DNA of 64,000 nt from Sphingomonas psychrolutea (GTDB lineage: Bacteria > Pseudomonadota > Alphaproteobacteria > Sphingomonadales > Sphingomonadaceae): positions 1 through 64,000 of the forward strand of contig NZ_BMDW01000001.1 of NCBI RefSeq assembly GCF_014636175.1, read 5' to 3'. This document shows, piece by piece, positions 52,290-61,805 of this stretch. How positions within the stretch are numbered: the stretch's first letter is position 1; every line of letters starts with the position of its first letter. Under the pieces are notes generated by a model. It ran no database searches and had not been told where the DNA came from. It saw only the letters and a program-made list of their open reading frames with translations. The translations under genes and the position numbers were made by a program.

Positions 52290-53435
52290 GTGCCACGCGT
52301 CCTGCTCGCTCAGTCTGGCGCTCGGCACAATTATGCTTTCGGCCGGTTTTTGTACCGGCACGACATGTTGCAACGCGTCTATACCGACTTTGCGATGGGG
52401 TCAGGAGATCCGCTGCGCGGAATATTAAAGTTGCCGATGCCGCGGTCGCTCCACGCCAAACTCAACCGCCGCACCACCGACGCGCTACCCGCCGCGATGA
52501 TCCGGTCCGGAATGAGTGTCACGCTGCCGCGGCTGGGCGACCGCGACTTGCGGCGCCCGAGCGCACAGGACCTCGCGCAGAGCGACGGCTCCTACCTCCA
52601 ATACTTCACCGGTGGTGCAGACATTCGCCGACGCGCGCCGCGCAAGCCGATCATTTCCGACGTCTTCATTGTGCCCAGCGCGTTTCGCGTGAACGATGCC
52701 GAGGCCGCCGCCTTTCCTGATTGGGGCGAGGTTGCAACGCCGCAGGCCCTGGCCGAGCACTATGAAACGCATTCCCGCGCGATGTTCGAGCAATCCGACC
52801 TGCTTTTCTGTCCTTCACAGGCAGTGATGGACGATGTCGCGACGTACGGCGCGCAATATGCTCAGAAATGTCGCCTGGTTCCTTACGGCGCTAGCCTGAG
52901 TAATGCGGGTGGAACGCCGGAGCCCGGCCGTGTGCTCTTCTGCGGCTCGCTCCATCTGCGCAAAGGCGTGCAATACATCCGGGCCGCCGCCGACATGTTG
53001 CGTGACAGCCACCCGCATATTCGGTTCGTCATGGCCGGCGGCGCCACCGCGACGATGCGAGCGAAGCTATCGGCACCAAACATTGAAGTGCTCGGCCATC
53101 TCGGCAAAGCGGATTTGATGCGAGAGTTTGGGCGCGCCGACTTGTTTCTGTTTCCATCGCTGGCCGAGGGCGCGGCCGGATCAGTCCTCGAGGCAATGGC
53201 GAGCGGTTTACCGATCGTCGGGACGCGGGCCGGCGGCGTCGATTTCAGCGACGGAGAAAGTGGCATCGTCGTTCCACCGCGAGATCCGAACGCGATCGCC
53301 GATGCCGTTGTGCGCATCTGCGACAACCGCGGCTTGCGCGATCGCATGGCGCAGAGCGTTGTCCGCGAGGCCGAGCATTATTCTTTGGCGGCATGGGAAA
53401 CGCGCTTCATCGGCGCGATTCGCGATGCCTTCTGA
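52290..53435 (+). CDS. GT4 glycosyltransferase
   Basis: This 381-aa GT-B enzyme has VLFCGSLHLRKGVQYIRAA and LFLFPSLAEGAAGSVLEAMASGLPIVGT with the GT4 E-x7-E. The GTG start at 52290 follows AGGGAG at good spacing; the open frame before it is a shadow. Substrates unknown. Confidence 0.87.
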   Translation: MPRVLLAQSGARHNYAFGRFLYRHDMLQRVYTDFAMGSGDPLRGILKLPMPRSLHAKLNRRTTDALPAAMIRSGMSVTLPRLGDRDLRRPSAQDLAQSDGSYLQYFTGGADIRRRAPRKPIISDVFIVPSAFRVNDAEAAAFPDWGEVATPQALAEHYETHSRAMFEQSDLLFCPSQAVMDDVATYGAQYAQKCRLVPYGASLSNAGGTPEPGRVLFCGSLHLRKGVQYIRAAADMLRDSHPHIRFVMAGGATATMRAKLSAPNIEVLGHLGKADLMREFGRADLFLFPSLAEGAAGSVLEAMASGLPIVGTRAGGVDFSDGESGIVVPPRDPNAIADAVVRICDNRGLRDRMAQSVVREAEHYSLAAWETRFIGAIRDAF

Positions 53436-53444
53436 ATCGCGCCC

Positions 53445-54560
53445 ATGAAGCTGCTTGCTTATGTTCATCTCCACCGCCTGATCGCTCCGACCGGCGTTGG
53501 TCGGGTGATCGACGAAATGGTGCGCGGGTTGGGCGATCTGGCAAGGGTCGAGATCCTGGCGCGTCAGGCCGATGTTGCAAATGTCGTACCGCAGCTCGAT
53601 GACACCTGGCGCGCTTTTCCTGCCCATAGCTTCAAGACCAGCGTGTCGCGACAGCAGTTGCGCTGGTTGCTGACCGACCGACCGACCGCCGAATCGTGGT
53701 GGCCCGATGCCGAGATCGTCTATTCCCCGAGCGAGGCCTATGTCCCGGTGCGCCGCGCGCGGAGCAGCGTCACCATCCATGATACCGCTTATTTCGAGCG
53801 CGATGGTCACCCCAAGACAGCGGCCGTTGCCTGGCAAAGGGCGAAGTTTGCACTGTTGCATCGGAAAATCGCGCGACACGTCGACATGATCCATACCGTT
53901 TCGACCTTTTCGGCGTCACGTCTGGCGCATTTTTTCCCCGAAATGGCCCCCCGCATCCGCGTTGCCCACAACGGCGTGTCCGATTTTTTCCGAACTGCGG
54001 GCGCGAATGACCACGCGCTCGTCGCGCTACACAATCCCGACCGCCGGCGCTTCGTCCTTGTTCCCGGTGGCCTTTCGTACCGGAAGAATGCCGATCTGAT
54101 CCTGGCGGCGTGGCCGATCCTGTCGCGGCAGCATCCCGATCTTCAATTGCTGGTCACGAGTAATTCGGAGGATCGGTATAGCGCCGCTGCGGACACGCAG
54201 CCGTCGATCAAGCGGCTGGGATTCGTCGACGACACAGTTCTGCGCGCGCTCTATCGTGCGGCAGACATCGTCTGGTTCCCGTCACGCTATGAGGGTTTCG
54301 GCATACCGGTCATCGAGGCGATGGCGTGCGGCACGCCAGTCGTAGCAGGCAATGCCTCGTCCTTGCCCGAAATAGGCGGCGACGCTGCGTTATATGCAGA
54401 TATCGACGATCCTAACGCGCATGTTGCGCTGATCGACGCGCTGTTGGCCGACTCGGTGCTACGCACATCGCTGACGACGCGCGGAACCGAACGGAGCGCC
54501 CGGTTCACGTGGCGCGCCGCGACGACGACGCTGTACGACCATTTGGCAGAGCTTTTGTGA
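53445..54560 (+). CDS. GT4 glycosyltransferase
   Basis: This 371-aa protein has LIAPTGVGRVIDEM near its start, LVPGGLSYRKNADLILAAW in the donor domain and VWFPSRYEGFGIPVIEAMACGTPVVAG. This is the mannosyltransferase-like GT4 pattern. It ends with a one-base overlap with the next gene. Confidence 0.88.
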   Translation: MKLLAYVHLHRLIAPTGVGRVIDEMVRGLGDLARVEILARQADVANVVPQLDDTWRAFPAHSFKTSVSRQQLRWLLTDRPTAESWWPDAEIVYSPSEAYVPVRRARSSVTIHDTAYFERDGHPKTAAVAWQRAKFALLHRKIARHVDMIHTVSTFSASRLAHFFPEMAPRIRVAHNGVSDFFRTAGANDHALVALHNPDRRRFVLVPGGLSYRKNADLILAAWPILSRQHPDLQLLVTSNSEDRYSAAADTQPSIKRLGFVDDTVLRALYRAADIVWFPSRYEGFGIPVIEAMACGTPVVAGNASSLPEIGGDAALYADIDDPNAHVALIDALLADSVLRTSLTTRGTERSARFTWRAATTTLYDHLAELL

Positions 54561-55735
54561 TGGCACCGCGCGTCGCCATCCTGTTTGATAATTTTGGGCC
54601 GTATCATATCGCGCGGATGCTCGGTGCGGCGGCGCCGCTCGACGTCGTGGCGATCGAGGCGACACCGCGCGGGACCGAATATGGCTGGGACAAGCCTGTG
54701 GTCCCTGCCCCGCTGCACTATCTGCCGTTAGCGGGCGCGGGAACGCTTCGCGAGATTGTCGCCGAACTCGACAGCAAGCTCACGCCGCTCGCCCCCGCTG
54801 CAATCGCGCTGCCGGGCTGGTCGTCGCGCGCGGCCTTCGCTGCGCTGATCTGGGCGCGGCAGCGCAAGGTCCCGGCGATCCTGATGTCCGAAACCAATGG
54901 CTGGGACTTCGCGCGCAAGCCGATCGCGGAATGGGTCAAGCGCCGGATCGTGGCGCATTACAGTGCCGGGCTGGTGACGAGTGATTCACAAGCGCGCTAT
55001 CTCGTCGATCTCGGGCTGAACGCAGACGCGATCTTCCGTGGCTATAATGCTGTCGACAACGCCTATTTCGCAAGCACATCGGCAAATGCCACGATGCCCG
55101 AAGGATTGCCCGAGACGCCTCATGGACGGTATTTCCTCACCTCGAACCGCTTCATCGAAAAGAAGAATTTGGCGCGCTTGCTTGATGCCTATGCCGCGTT
55201 CCGCCGCGGGCGCAGCGACGATCCGGCGGATTGGCCGCTGGTGCTGCTTGGCGATGGCGCGCTCCGCGCGGCGCTGGAGACACAGCGGAAGGCGCTTAGG
55301 CTGGAGCGCCATGTGCTGATGCCGGGGTTCCGCCAGATCGACGAACTCCCGCGTTTTTACGGGACCGCAGGCGCGTTCGTCCACGCCTCGACCACCGAAC
55401 AATGGGGGCTGGTCGTTAACGAAGCGATGGCAAGCGGCTTGCCTGTCGCGATTTCCAATCGCTGCGGCTGTGCCGAAGTGTTGGTCGAGGACGGCGTAAC
55501 CGGTCTGCTGTTCGACCCGTTCGATACGGCGGCGATCACGCGGGTACTGACGCGGCTGACCGCGACGGACGAGAGTGCGGCCTTTGCCGCGCACGGGCGT
55601 GCGCGCGTCGATGCGTGGGGTCCGGCACGCTTCGGCAGCGGCATGGCGGAGGCGGTGCGTGCCGCGGTCGCCGCGCCGGCCGGTCCAAACGGGATGGACC
55701 GCGCGATGCTCAATCTGGTTGCGCGGCGGCGATAA
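54560..55735 (+). CDS. GT4 glycosyltransferase
   Basis: This 391-aa protein begins VAILFDNFGPYHIARM and has FLTSNRFIEKKNLARLLDAY and FVHASTTEQWGLVVNEAMASGLPVAIS, the GT4 core. The start at 54560 overlaps the previous stop by one base. Substrates unknown. Confidence 0.87.
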   Translation: MAPRVAILFDNFGPYHIARMLGAAAPLDVVAIEATPRGTEYGWDKPVVPAPLHYLPLAGAGTLREIVAELDSKLTPLAPAAIALPGWSSRAAFAALIWARQRKVPAILMSETNGWDFARKPIAEWVKRRIVAHYSAGLVTSDSQARYLVDLGLNADAIFRGYNAVDNAYFASTSANATMPEGLPETPHGRYFLTSNRFIEKKNLARLLDAYAAFRRGRSDDPADWPLVLLGDGALRAALETQRKALRLERHVLMPGFRQIDELPRFYGTAGAFVHASTTEQWGLVVNEAMASGLPVAISNRCGCAEVLVEDGVTGLLFDPFDTAAITRVLTRLTATDESAAFAAHGRARVDAWGPARFGSGMAEAVRAAVAAPAGPNGMDRAMLNLVARRR

Positions 55736-55738
55736 GCG

Positions 55739-56947
55739 GTGACGCCGCGCAACCCCAAGGTCGGCGTGCTGACCGCGAGCCTGTCGACCGCGGCAGGCGG
55801 CCTGTTCTTCGCGCTTCGCGACGTCGCCAATCGGCTCGAGGCGCGGGGGATTGCGCAATCGGTCTTCGGTCTGCGCGACGCGAACTTCGCGGACGACCGC
55901 GCGGCATGGCGCATCTCGCATCTTGCCGCCTTTGACGGATTCGGGCCGCGCGGGTTCAAGGTCAGCCTTCCGCTGATTCAAGCGCTCGACCGCGCCGCGC
56001 TCGAAGTGCTGCATGTCCACGGGATCTGGAATTTCGCGTCGCTCGCCGGCCTGCACTGGCAAAAACGGACGCAGCGCCCGCTGGTAATCTCACCGCACGG
56101 GATGCTCGACCCCGGTGCTCTGGTGTTTTCCCCGACCAAGAAGCGGATCGTCGCGGCGCTCTACGAACGGCGTGCGCTGCGCAGCGCTGCCGCAATCCAT
56201 GCCCTGAACACGGCGGAGGCGGCGGCGGTCCGCGCCTACGGGATCGATGTGCCGATCGCGGTCATTCCGAACGGGGTCGACCTGCCCGAGGAAAGCGTCG
56301 TCGCGACGCGCGACTGGTCGGCGGACCGGCGTCGCACGATGCTGTTCCTCGCGCGCCTGCACCCAAAGAAGGGCGTGCAGGAACTGATTGCGGCGTGGCG
56401 GCAAATGCTCGACCGTGCCCCCGAGATCGGCACGCGCTGGCGCCTGACGCTGGCCGGATGGGATGACGGCGGTTTGATCGATGCGGCACGACAGCAGGTG
56501 GCGGAGCTCGGCCTGAGCGATCACATTACTGTGCCCGGAGCGGTATTCGGCGAGGCGAAGCACGATGCCTTCGCACAAGCGCACGCCTTCATCTTGCCCT
56601 CGCGCAGCGAAGGTTTGCCGATTTCGGTGCTCGAGGCGTGGGCATACGGCTTGCCGGTGTTCATGACCGAAGCGTGCAATCTGCCGAGTGGCTTTGCCGC
56701 CAATGCCGCGATCCGGATTGAAACCGACAGCGCTGCGCTCGCCAGCGTCCTCGCGCAACGCCTCGCCGATGATGGTGACCTGCGGGCGATCGGGGCCAAT
56801 GGTCTGGCGTTGGTGGCGCGGGATTTCAGTTGGGATCGCGTGGTGGACGATTATAGCGCGCTGTACCGCTGGCTGGCCGGGAACGACGTCGTGCCGGCCT
56901 TCGTGCAACTCTCTTCGAAAGACACATTATGGCGCTGCAACGCATGA
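55739..56947 (+). CDS. GT4 glycosyltransferase
   Basis: This 402-aa protein has TASLSTAAGGLFFALRDVAN at its N terminus, VHGIWNFASLAGLHWQKR, LFLARLHPKKGVQELIAAW and FILPSRSEGLPISVLEAWAYGLPVFMT. The HGIWN motif is common in colanic-acid-type GT4 enzymes such as WcaI relatives. GTG start 3 bases after the previous stop. It overlaps the acetyltransferase gene by 19 bases. Confidence 0.87.
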   Translation: MTPRNPKVGVLTASLSTAAGGLFFALRDVANRLEARGIAQSVFGLRDANFADDRAAWRISHLAAFDGFGPRGFKVSLPLIQALDRAALEVLHVHGIWNFASLAGLHWQKRTQRPLVISPHGMLDPGALVFSPTKKRIVAALYERRALRSAAAIHALNTAEAAAVRAYGIDVPIAVIPNGVDLPEESVVATRDWSADRRRTMLFLARLHPKKGVQELIAAWRQMLDRAPEIGTRWRLTLAGWDDGGLIDAARQQVAELGLSDHITVPGAVFGEAKHDAFAQAHAFILPSRSEGLPISVLEAWAYGLPVFMTEACNLPSGFAANAAIRIETDSAALASVLAQRLADDGDLRAIGANGLALVARDFSWDRVVDDYSALYRWLAGNDVVPAFVQLSSKDTLWRCNA

Positions 56948-57474
56948 CGCCACCCAGTTTCGCCAACAAGCTGCGCCGCGCCGTGTGGCAGTTCGTCTGG
57001 CTGCTGCTCTATCGTCCGACGCCGAACCAGCTCCATATCTGGCGCCGCGTCGTGCTGCGCGCCTTTGGGGCAAAGGTTGGCGCGGCCGCGCACCCCTATC
57101 CGTCCGCGCGGATCTGGGCACCGTGGAACCTGACGATGGAAGCCGAGAGCTGCCTCGCCAACGAATCCGATTGCTACAATGTGGCACCCGTCGTGCTGCG
57201 GCGTCGCGCGATCGTCAGCCAGAAAGCCTATCTGTGCACCGCGAGCCACGATATCACCGGCGGTGATTTCGCGCTGACCGGAGCGCCGATCGAGATCGAA
57301 GCCTATGCCTGGGTCGCGGCAGCCGCCTTTATCGGCCCCGGTGTAACGGTTGGCGCGGGCGCGGTGGTCGCAGCCTGTGCGGTGGTGACCAAGGACGTGG
57401 CTGCGGGCGCGGTGGTGGCGGGCAATCCCTCCCGGACGATCGGTCAGAGCGGATTGAACGAGGTGCCAGCATGA
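56929..57474 (+). CDS. WcaF-like hexapeptide-repeat acetyltransferase
   Basis: This 181-aa protein has the left-handed beta-helix repeats of sugar O-acetyltransferases (PYPSARIWAPWNLTMEAESC and AAFIGPGVTVGAGAVVAACA), with TASHDITGGDF carrying the likely catalytic His, as in WcaF of colanic-acid synthesis. It should use acetyl-CoA in the cytosol to acetylate a sugar of the repeat unit. It overlaps both neighbours. Confidence 0.88.
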   Translation: MALQRMTPPSFANKLRRAVWQFVWLLLYRPTPNQLHIWRRVVLRAFGAKVGAAAHPYPSARIWAPWNLTMEAESCLANESDCYNVAPVVLRRRAIVSQKAYLCTASHDITGGDFALTGAPIEIEAYAWVAAAAFIGPGVTVGAGAVVAACAVVTKDVAAGAVVAGNPSRTIGQSGLNEVPA

Positions 57475-58475
57475 GAATCTTGGTGACCGGGGGTGCCGGC
57501 TATATCGGCAGCCATACCTGCAAGCGGTTGAAGGCATGTGGACACGACCCGATCGTGTTCGACAATCTGTCGACCGGGCACCGCAGCTTCGTACGGTTCG
57601 GGCCACTGGTCGAGGGCGATCTCAACGACCGCGCCGCGCTCGACCGCGCCTTTGCCGAGCATCGCCCCGATGCGATCATCCATTTTGCGGCTTCCGCCTA
57701 TGTGGGTGAATCGGTGCAAGACCCGCTCAAATATTACCGCAACAATGTCGGGGGTACGTGCAACCTGCTGACTGCGGCGGTCGCGCACGGGGTGCGCGAT
57801 ATCATTTTTTCGAGTTCGTGCGCGACCTACGGCACGCCCGCATCGGTCCCGATCGTCGAGACCATGCCGCAAGCGCCGATCAATCCCTACGGCGATACCA
57901 AGCTGGTGGGCGAATCGATGTTGCGCGCCGCCACCGCAGCGTACGGCATGCGCTGCATCGCGCTACGCTATTTCAACGCGGCCGGGGCCGATCTCGACGG
58001 CGAGCTTGGTGAGGCGCACGACCCGGAAACGCATGCCATTCCGCTGATCCTAGCGGCGGCGCGCGGCACAATCCCGGCTTTCTCGGTCTTCGGGACCGAT
58101 TACGCCACCCCCGATGGATCCTGCGTTCGGGATTTTCTGCACGTCGCCGATCTTGCCGATGCGCATGTCCGCGCGGTCGAGGCCCTCCAGCGATTGGACG
58201 GGTTCACCGCGATCAATCTGGGGACCGGCACCGGCCATTCCGTGCTCGAACTGATTGCCACAGTCGAGCGCGTGACCGAACGCAGGGTGCCCGTCGTGCG
58301 GGGCCCGCGCCGCTCCGGCGACCCCGCCGCCCTCGTCGCCGACGCGACATTGGCCGCCGACCTGCTCGGCTGGTCGCCCCGCCACGCCGCGCTCGACACG
58401 ATCATCCGGTCCGCCTGGGACTGGATGCACAACCCGCTCCATCCACTCGGCAACGGAACCCGCGATGCAGGTTAG
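57471..58475 (+). CDS. galE: UDP-glucose 4-epimerase
   Basis: GalE interconverts UDP-glucose and UDP-galactose. The 334-aa protein has [26 protein letters not shown] and NPYGDTKLVGE with the Tyr-Lys pair, and LRYFNAAGADLDGELGE. Start overlaps the acetyltransferase stop (ATGA) and its end overlaps the GT2 gene by 11 bases. Full length. Confidence 0.95.
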   Translation: MRILVTGGAGYIGSHTCKRLKACGHDPIVFDNLSTGHRSFVRFGPLVEGDLNDRAALDRAFAEHRPDAIIHFAASAYVGESVQDPLKYYRNNVGGTCNLLTAAVAHGVRDIIFSSSCATYGTPASVPIVETMPQAPINPYGDTKLVGESMLRAATAAYGMRCIALRYFNAAGADLDGELGEAHDPETHAIPLILAAARGTIPAFSVFGTDYATPDGSCVRDFLHVADLADAHVRAVEALQRLDGFTAINLGTGTGHSVLELIATVERVTERRVPVVRGPRRSGDPAALVADATLAADLLGWSPRHAALDTIIRSAWDWMHNPLHPLGNGTRDAG

Positions 58476-59283
58476 CGCCGTCGTCCTGACCTTCAACGAA
58501 GAGATCAATATCGGGCGGTGCCTGACATCGCTCGCTTGGTGCGACGATGTCGTCGTCATCGATTCGGGCAGCACCGACCGAACGATCGCAATTTGCGCCG
58601 AACATGGCGTGCGCGTGGTGCAAAATCCATTCGTCAATTTCGCGGAACAACGCAATTTCGCGCTCGAAACGGTGGCACTCCGACACGAGTGGATCTTGCA
58701 TATCGATGCCGACGAGGAAGTGACCCCGGCGTTTCGCGCGGCGCTTGCCGCGCTCACCCCCCCGCGAGGCATTTTCGGCTACCGCGCGCCATCGCGGACC
58801 CTATTGTTCGGCCAATGGCTCAAGCGATCCGGCATGTACCCGAGCTATCAGGTCCGCATCGGCCACCGCGCGCAGTGCACCTTTCGCCAACATGGCCACG
58901 GCCAGCGCGAGACGTTGCCGCCCGATCAAATCGGCCTGTTCGACGTTCCGTACGACCATCACGCCTTCTCGCACGGCCTGGTCAAATGGTTCATCAAACA
59001 TGTTGGCTATGCACGCGCCGAAGCCGACCAGATTTTGCACGCCGCGCCCTCGCCAGACCAGCGTCCGGCCGCCGACGCGACGAGCCGGCGGCGCGCGCTC
59101 AAGCAAGCCGCCAATCACATGCCGCCCGCGCTTCGCCCGCTTGCACGCTTTGCCTATCTCGCTTTCTGGCGGCGCGGCTTGCTCGATGGCCCGGCGGGCC
59201 TGTGTTATTGTTTGATGAGCACCGCCTATGAAACGATGATCGCGGTCTTTCTGATGGAAGCGCGGATCAAGGGGCGCCCATGA
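58465..59283 (+). CDS. GT2 glycosyltransferase, WaaE-like
   Basis: This 272-aa protein has SAVVLTFNEEINIGRCL, VVIDSGSTDRTIAI and LHIDADEEVTPAF, typical of the WaaE/KdtX group of GT2 enzymes, with a C-terminal hydrophobic helix (GPAGLCYCLMSTAYETMIAVF). It probably adds a sugar to the lipid-linked repeat unit. It overlaps its neighbours at both ends. Confidence 0.87.
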   Translation: MQVSAVVLTFNEEINIGRCLTSLAWCDDVVVIDSGSTDRTIAICAEHGVRVVQNPFVNFAEQRNFALETVALRHEWILHIDADEEVTPAFRAALAALTPPRGIFGYRAPSRTLLFGQWLKRSGMYPSYQVRIGHRAQCTFRQHGHGQRETLPPDQIGLFDVPYDHHAFSHGLVKWFIKHVGYARAEADQILHAAPSPDQRPAADATSRRRALKQAANHMPPALRPLARFAYLAFWRRGLLDGPAGLCYCLMSTAYETMIAVFLMEARIKGRP

Positions 59284-60386
59284 CCGCCGCCCGGCCGCGC
59301 CCGCTGACAGTGCTCGACGATGCGACATCGCACCGCGTGAAGCTGTTGCGCTTCCCGCTGATCTTGCTGGTGCTGTATATCCATTGCTATCTGGCACCGG
59401 TGCGGCTGGGCAGCAGCACAGTCGCGGTGGTCCCGGCGGAGTGGCTGATCACGCTACAGGCGGCATGGTCGAACGGATTCGCGCGCACGGCGGTCCCGCT
59501 CTTCTTCCTGATATCCGGCTATCTGTATTTCGTTGGGTTCGGTGGCAGTTTCGCCGCCTATCGCACCAAGACGGTGCGCCGGATCGGGACATTGCTGGTA
59601 CCGCTGCTATTCTGGAACCTGCTGATCATCGCGCTGTTCGCCCTTGGCCAAAGTATTCCCGCCATCGCCGGATATTTCAACGCCGACAATGGCCGCATGC
59701 TTGCTTTGACGCCGTTCGGCTTTGTCGACTTGCTGATCGGAATCACGCACTTCCCGCTCGCCTACCAATTCTGGTTCATCCGCGATTTAATGGTGATCGC
59801 GTTGTTTGCGCTGCCGCTGCACTGGCTGCTGCAGCGAACCGGGCCGACGGTACCGATCCTGTTGCTGGTCTGGTGGCTGTTCGATCCGCTGCAGATGCCG
59901 TTTCTCAAAGTGCCCTCGCTCGAAGCGACAACGTACTTCACGATCGGCGCATGGCTGGCGATGACGGCACGCCCGATGTTCCCGCCGGTCGGGTGGCTGC
60001 GCTGGCTTGCACCGCTCTATCTCACGCTTCTGGCGAGTGACGTCGCGATCCGCACGATCACGGGGCGGTCGCTGCTCTTCTGCATCACAATCCTGGTCGG
60101 GATCGTCTTCGTCCTCGCTCTGACCGGGCTGGTCCGCGCCGGAAGCCGTGTGTCGCGCACGCTCGCCACACTGTCGCTCGCGAGCTTCTTCGTCTTTGCC
60201 GCGCATGAACCGCTGATGACGCTGTGCCGTAAGCTGATTTATCGCGCGCTGCAGGCGTCGCAAGCGACAATCTTCACGGCCTATGCCCTGCTGCCACTGG
60301 TGCTCGCGGGCGCGCTGACGCTGGTGTATTTCGGGCTGCGGCAAATCGTGAAACGCTTGACCGCCATCATCAGCGGCGGACGATAA
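59280..60386 (+). CDS. Acyltransferase-3 family membrane protein
   Basis: This 368-aa protein has about ten membrane helices and the acyltransferase-3 pattern (KLLRFPLILLVLYIHCYLAP with a His in helix 1, TAVPLFFLISGYLYFVG). It should acylate or succinylate the polysaccharide outside the cytoplasm. It has no SGNH domain, unlike the protein at 35607-37439. It is the last gene of the plus-strand operon, 3 bases from the convergent stop at 60390. Confidence 0.85.
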   Translation: MTAARPRPLTVLDDATSHRVKLLRFPLILLVLYIHCYLAPVRLGSSTVAVVPAEWLITLQAAWSNGFARTAVPLFFLISGYLYFVGFGGSFAAYRTKTVRRIGTLLVPLLFWNLLIIALFALGQSIPAIAGYFNADNGRMLALTPFGFVDLLIGITHFPLAYQFWFIRDLMVIALFALPLHWLLQRTGPTVPILLLVWWLFDPLQMPFLKVPSLEATTYFTIGAWLAMTARPMFPPVGWLRWLAPLYLTLLASDVAIRTITGRSLLFCITILVGIVFVLALTGLVRAGSRVSRTLATLSLASFFVFAAHEPLMTLCRKLIYRALQASQATIFTAYALLPLVLAGALTLVYFGLRQIVKRLTAIISGGR

Positions 60387-60389
60387 CGC

Positions 60390-61805
60390 TCACGCCGAGA
60401 GGTGCCGTCCTGGCTGCGCCGCAACGGGCGCTCCATCGGTCGAGCGGCCCGCCGGATCGCGCGCGAGCAGCGCGAGGCACAGGCCGAACAGCGTCGCGAT
60501 CGCCCCGGTGCGCAGCGGATAATCGACCAGGCTGTGCAGCAGAATGATCAGCGCGGCGATCGACGCCCCCTGCGCCAACGGATCGCGCCGCTCGACCAGC
60601 CAGACCGACGCGACCCGCACGACGAACCAGATCAGGAAGGCAAGCAGCAGCAGCACCCCCGGAATCCCGCCTTCGAGCACGAATTCGAGTACATCGTTAT
60701 GCGCGTGATTGGCGAAAACAGCGTTCACCTGCTCCGGATCTTCGAACAGGTGAAACAGTTGCGGGAAGCTGCCGAACCCCGCCCCGGCCGGCCCGAATGC
60801 GCCGATCGCGTGCGCGGTCACCCGCCACATCTCGGTGCGACTAAGATCGCCGCCGCCGATGTCGGTCGTCGTCAGATCGTCAATGCCGCTGTTGAGCGCA
60901 GCGGCCGCAACCACGATCAGCACGACGACGACCCCAGCGAGAAACCCCAAGCGCAAACCGCGTGGCAGACCCGGCAGCACGATCACCGCGCTCCCCACCA
61001 GCGCGAGCAGCGCGAGCCCCACGCCCGCGACGGACTTGGTCATCGTCACGCCGAGCAACCCCAGCAGCACGATGCCAAGCAACACTGCCGCGGCGAACAG
61101 GCGCGACGCGCCTTGCGCGCCGTCCGATCCGCTGCGCCAGCGTGCGACAAGCCCGGCGGCGAGCGGTAGCGTTAAACACATCAATGTCGCGAAATGGTTG
61201 GAATTTGCGAAGAACCCAACCGCGCTGCTGCCATTGGTGAAGGTGTAGAAGTAGAGCTGCGCATTGCCCGCAACCTGCGCAACGCCGAGCAGCACCGACA
61301 GCACCATCAGGATCAACAACGCGAGCACCGCCGCCCGCGCGACCGGACGCCGGAACGCCCCGATCATCACGATCATCGCGACTGGTGCAGGCAGCGACAG
61401 GCCGGATTGGACGGTCTTGTCGGGCGCGAGCGAGAGCGGCATCCACGGCAAGGGCAGACCGAGCGCGGTCAGCCCCTCTACGACATGCTGCCGCCCGGGC
61501 AAGGCGCTCCAGAGCGCTGGCGGCAACGGGATCAGCTGCGCAACGAACAGCGCGCCGAACAGCGTGGCCAGAATCAGCAAGTGCCGTTCGCCGGAGCTGC
61601 GCGGCGTCGGGTCAGGCTGGGCGACGGTCGCGGCGATCGCGATGACCGCAGCGACTTGCAGCACGGCGTTCGCCGTCATTCCAGCGACGCTCGAGCCGCC
61701 AAGCGCGACGGCGACGGCCAGAAGCCCGCCGACCGCAAGCGCTTGCCACAAGGCGGATCCCGTCAGATCGAGCGAAGGGATGATCGATTCGGGCTGATTG
61801 CGCAT
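60390..61805 (-). CDS. O-antigen ligase / polymerase family membrane protein
   Basis: This 471-aa protein has about twelve membrane helices and a long loop ending in VFANHAHNDVLEFVLEGGIPG, the Wzy_C/O-antigen-ligase signature with its conserved His. Members either ligate glycan to lipid A core or polymerise exopolysaccharide. Being coupled to a Wzc-type kinase, a polymerase role for this locus is plausible. Its start overlaps the upstream stop by one base (TAATG). Confidence 0.85.
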   Translation of the reverse strand: MRNQPESIIPSLDLTGSALWQALAVGGLLAVAVALGGSSVAGMTANAVLQVAAVIAIAATVAQPDPTPRSSGERHLLILATLFGALFVAQLIPLPPALWSALPGRQHVVEGLTALGLPLPWMPLSLAPDKTVQSGLSLPAPVAMIVMIGAFRRPVARAAVLALLILMVLSVLLGVAQVAGNAQLYFYTFTNGSSAVGFFANSNHFATLMCLTLPLAAGLVARWRSGSDGAQGASRLFAAAVLLGIVLLGLLGVTMTKSVAGVGLALLALVGSAVIVLPGLPRGLRLGFLAGVVVVLIVVAAAALNSGIDDLTTTDIGGGDLSRTEMWRVTAHAIGAFGPAGAGFGSFPQLFHLFEDPEQVNAVFANHAHNDVLEFVLEGGIPGVLLLLAFLIWFVVRVASVWLVERRDPLAQGASIAALIILLHSLVDYPLRTGAIATLFGLCLALLARDPAGRSTDGAPVAAQPGRHLSA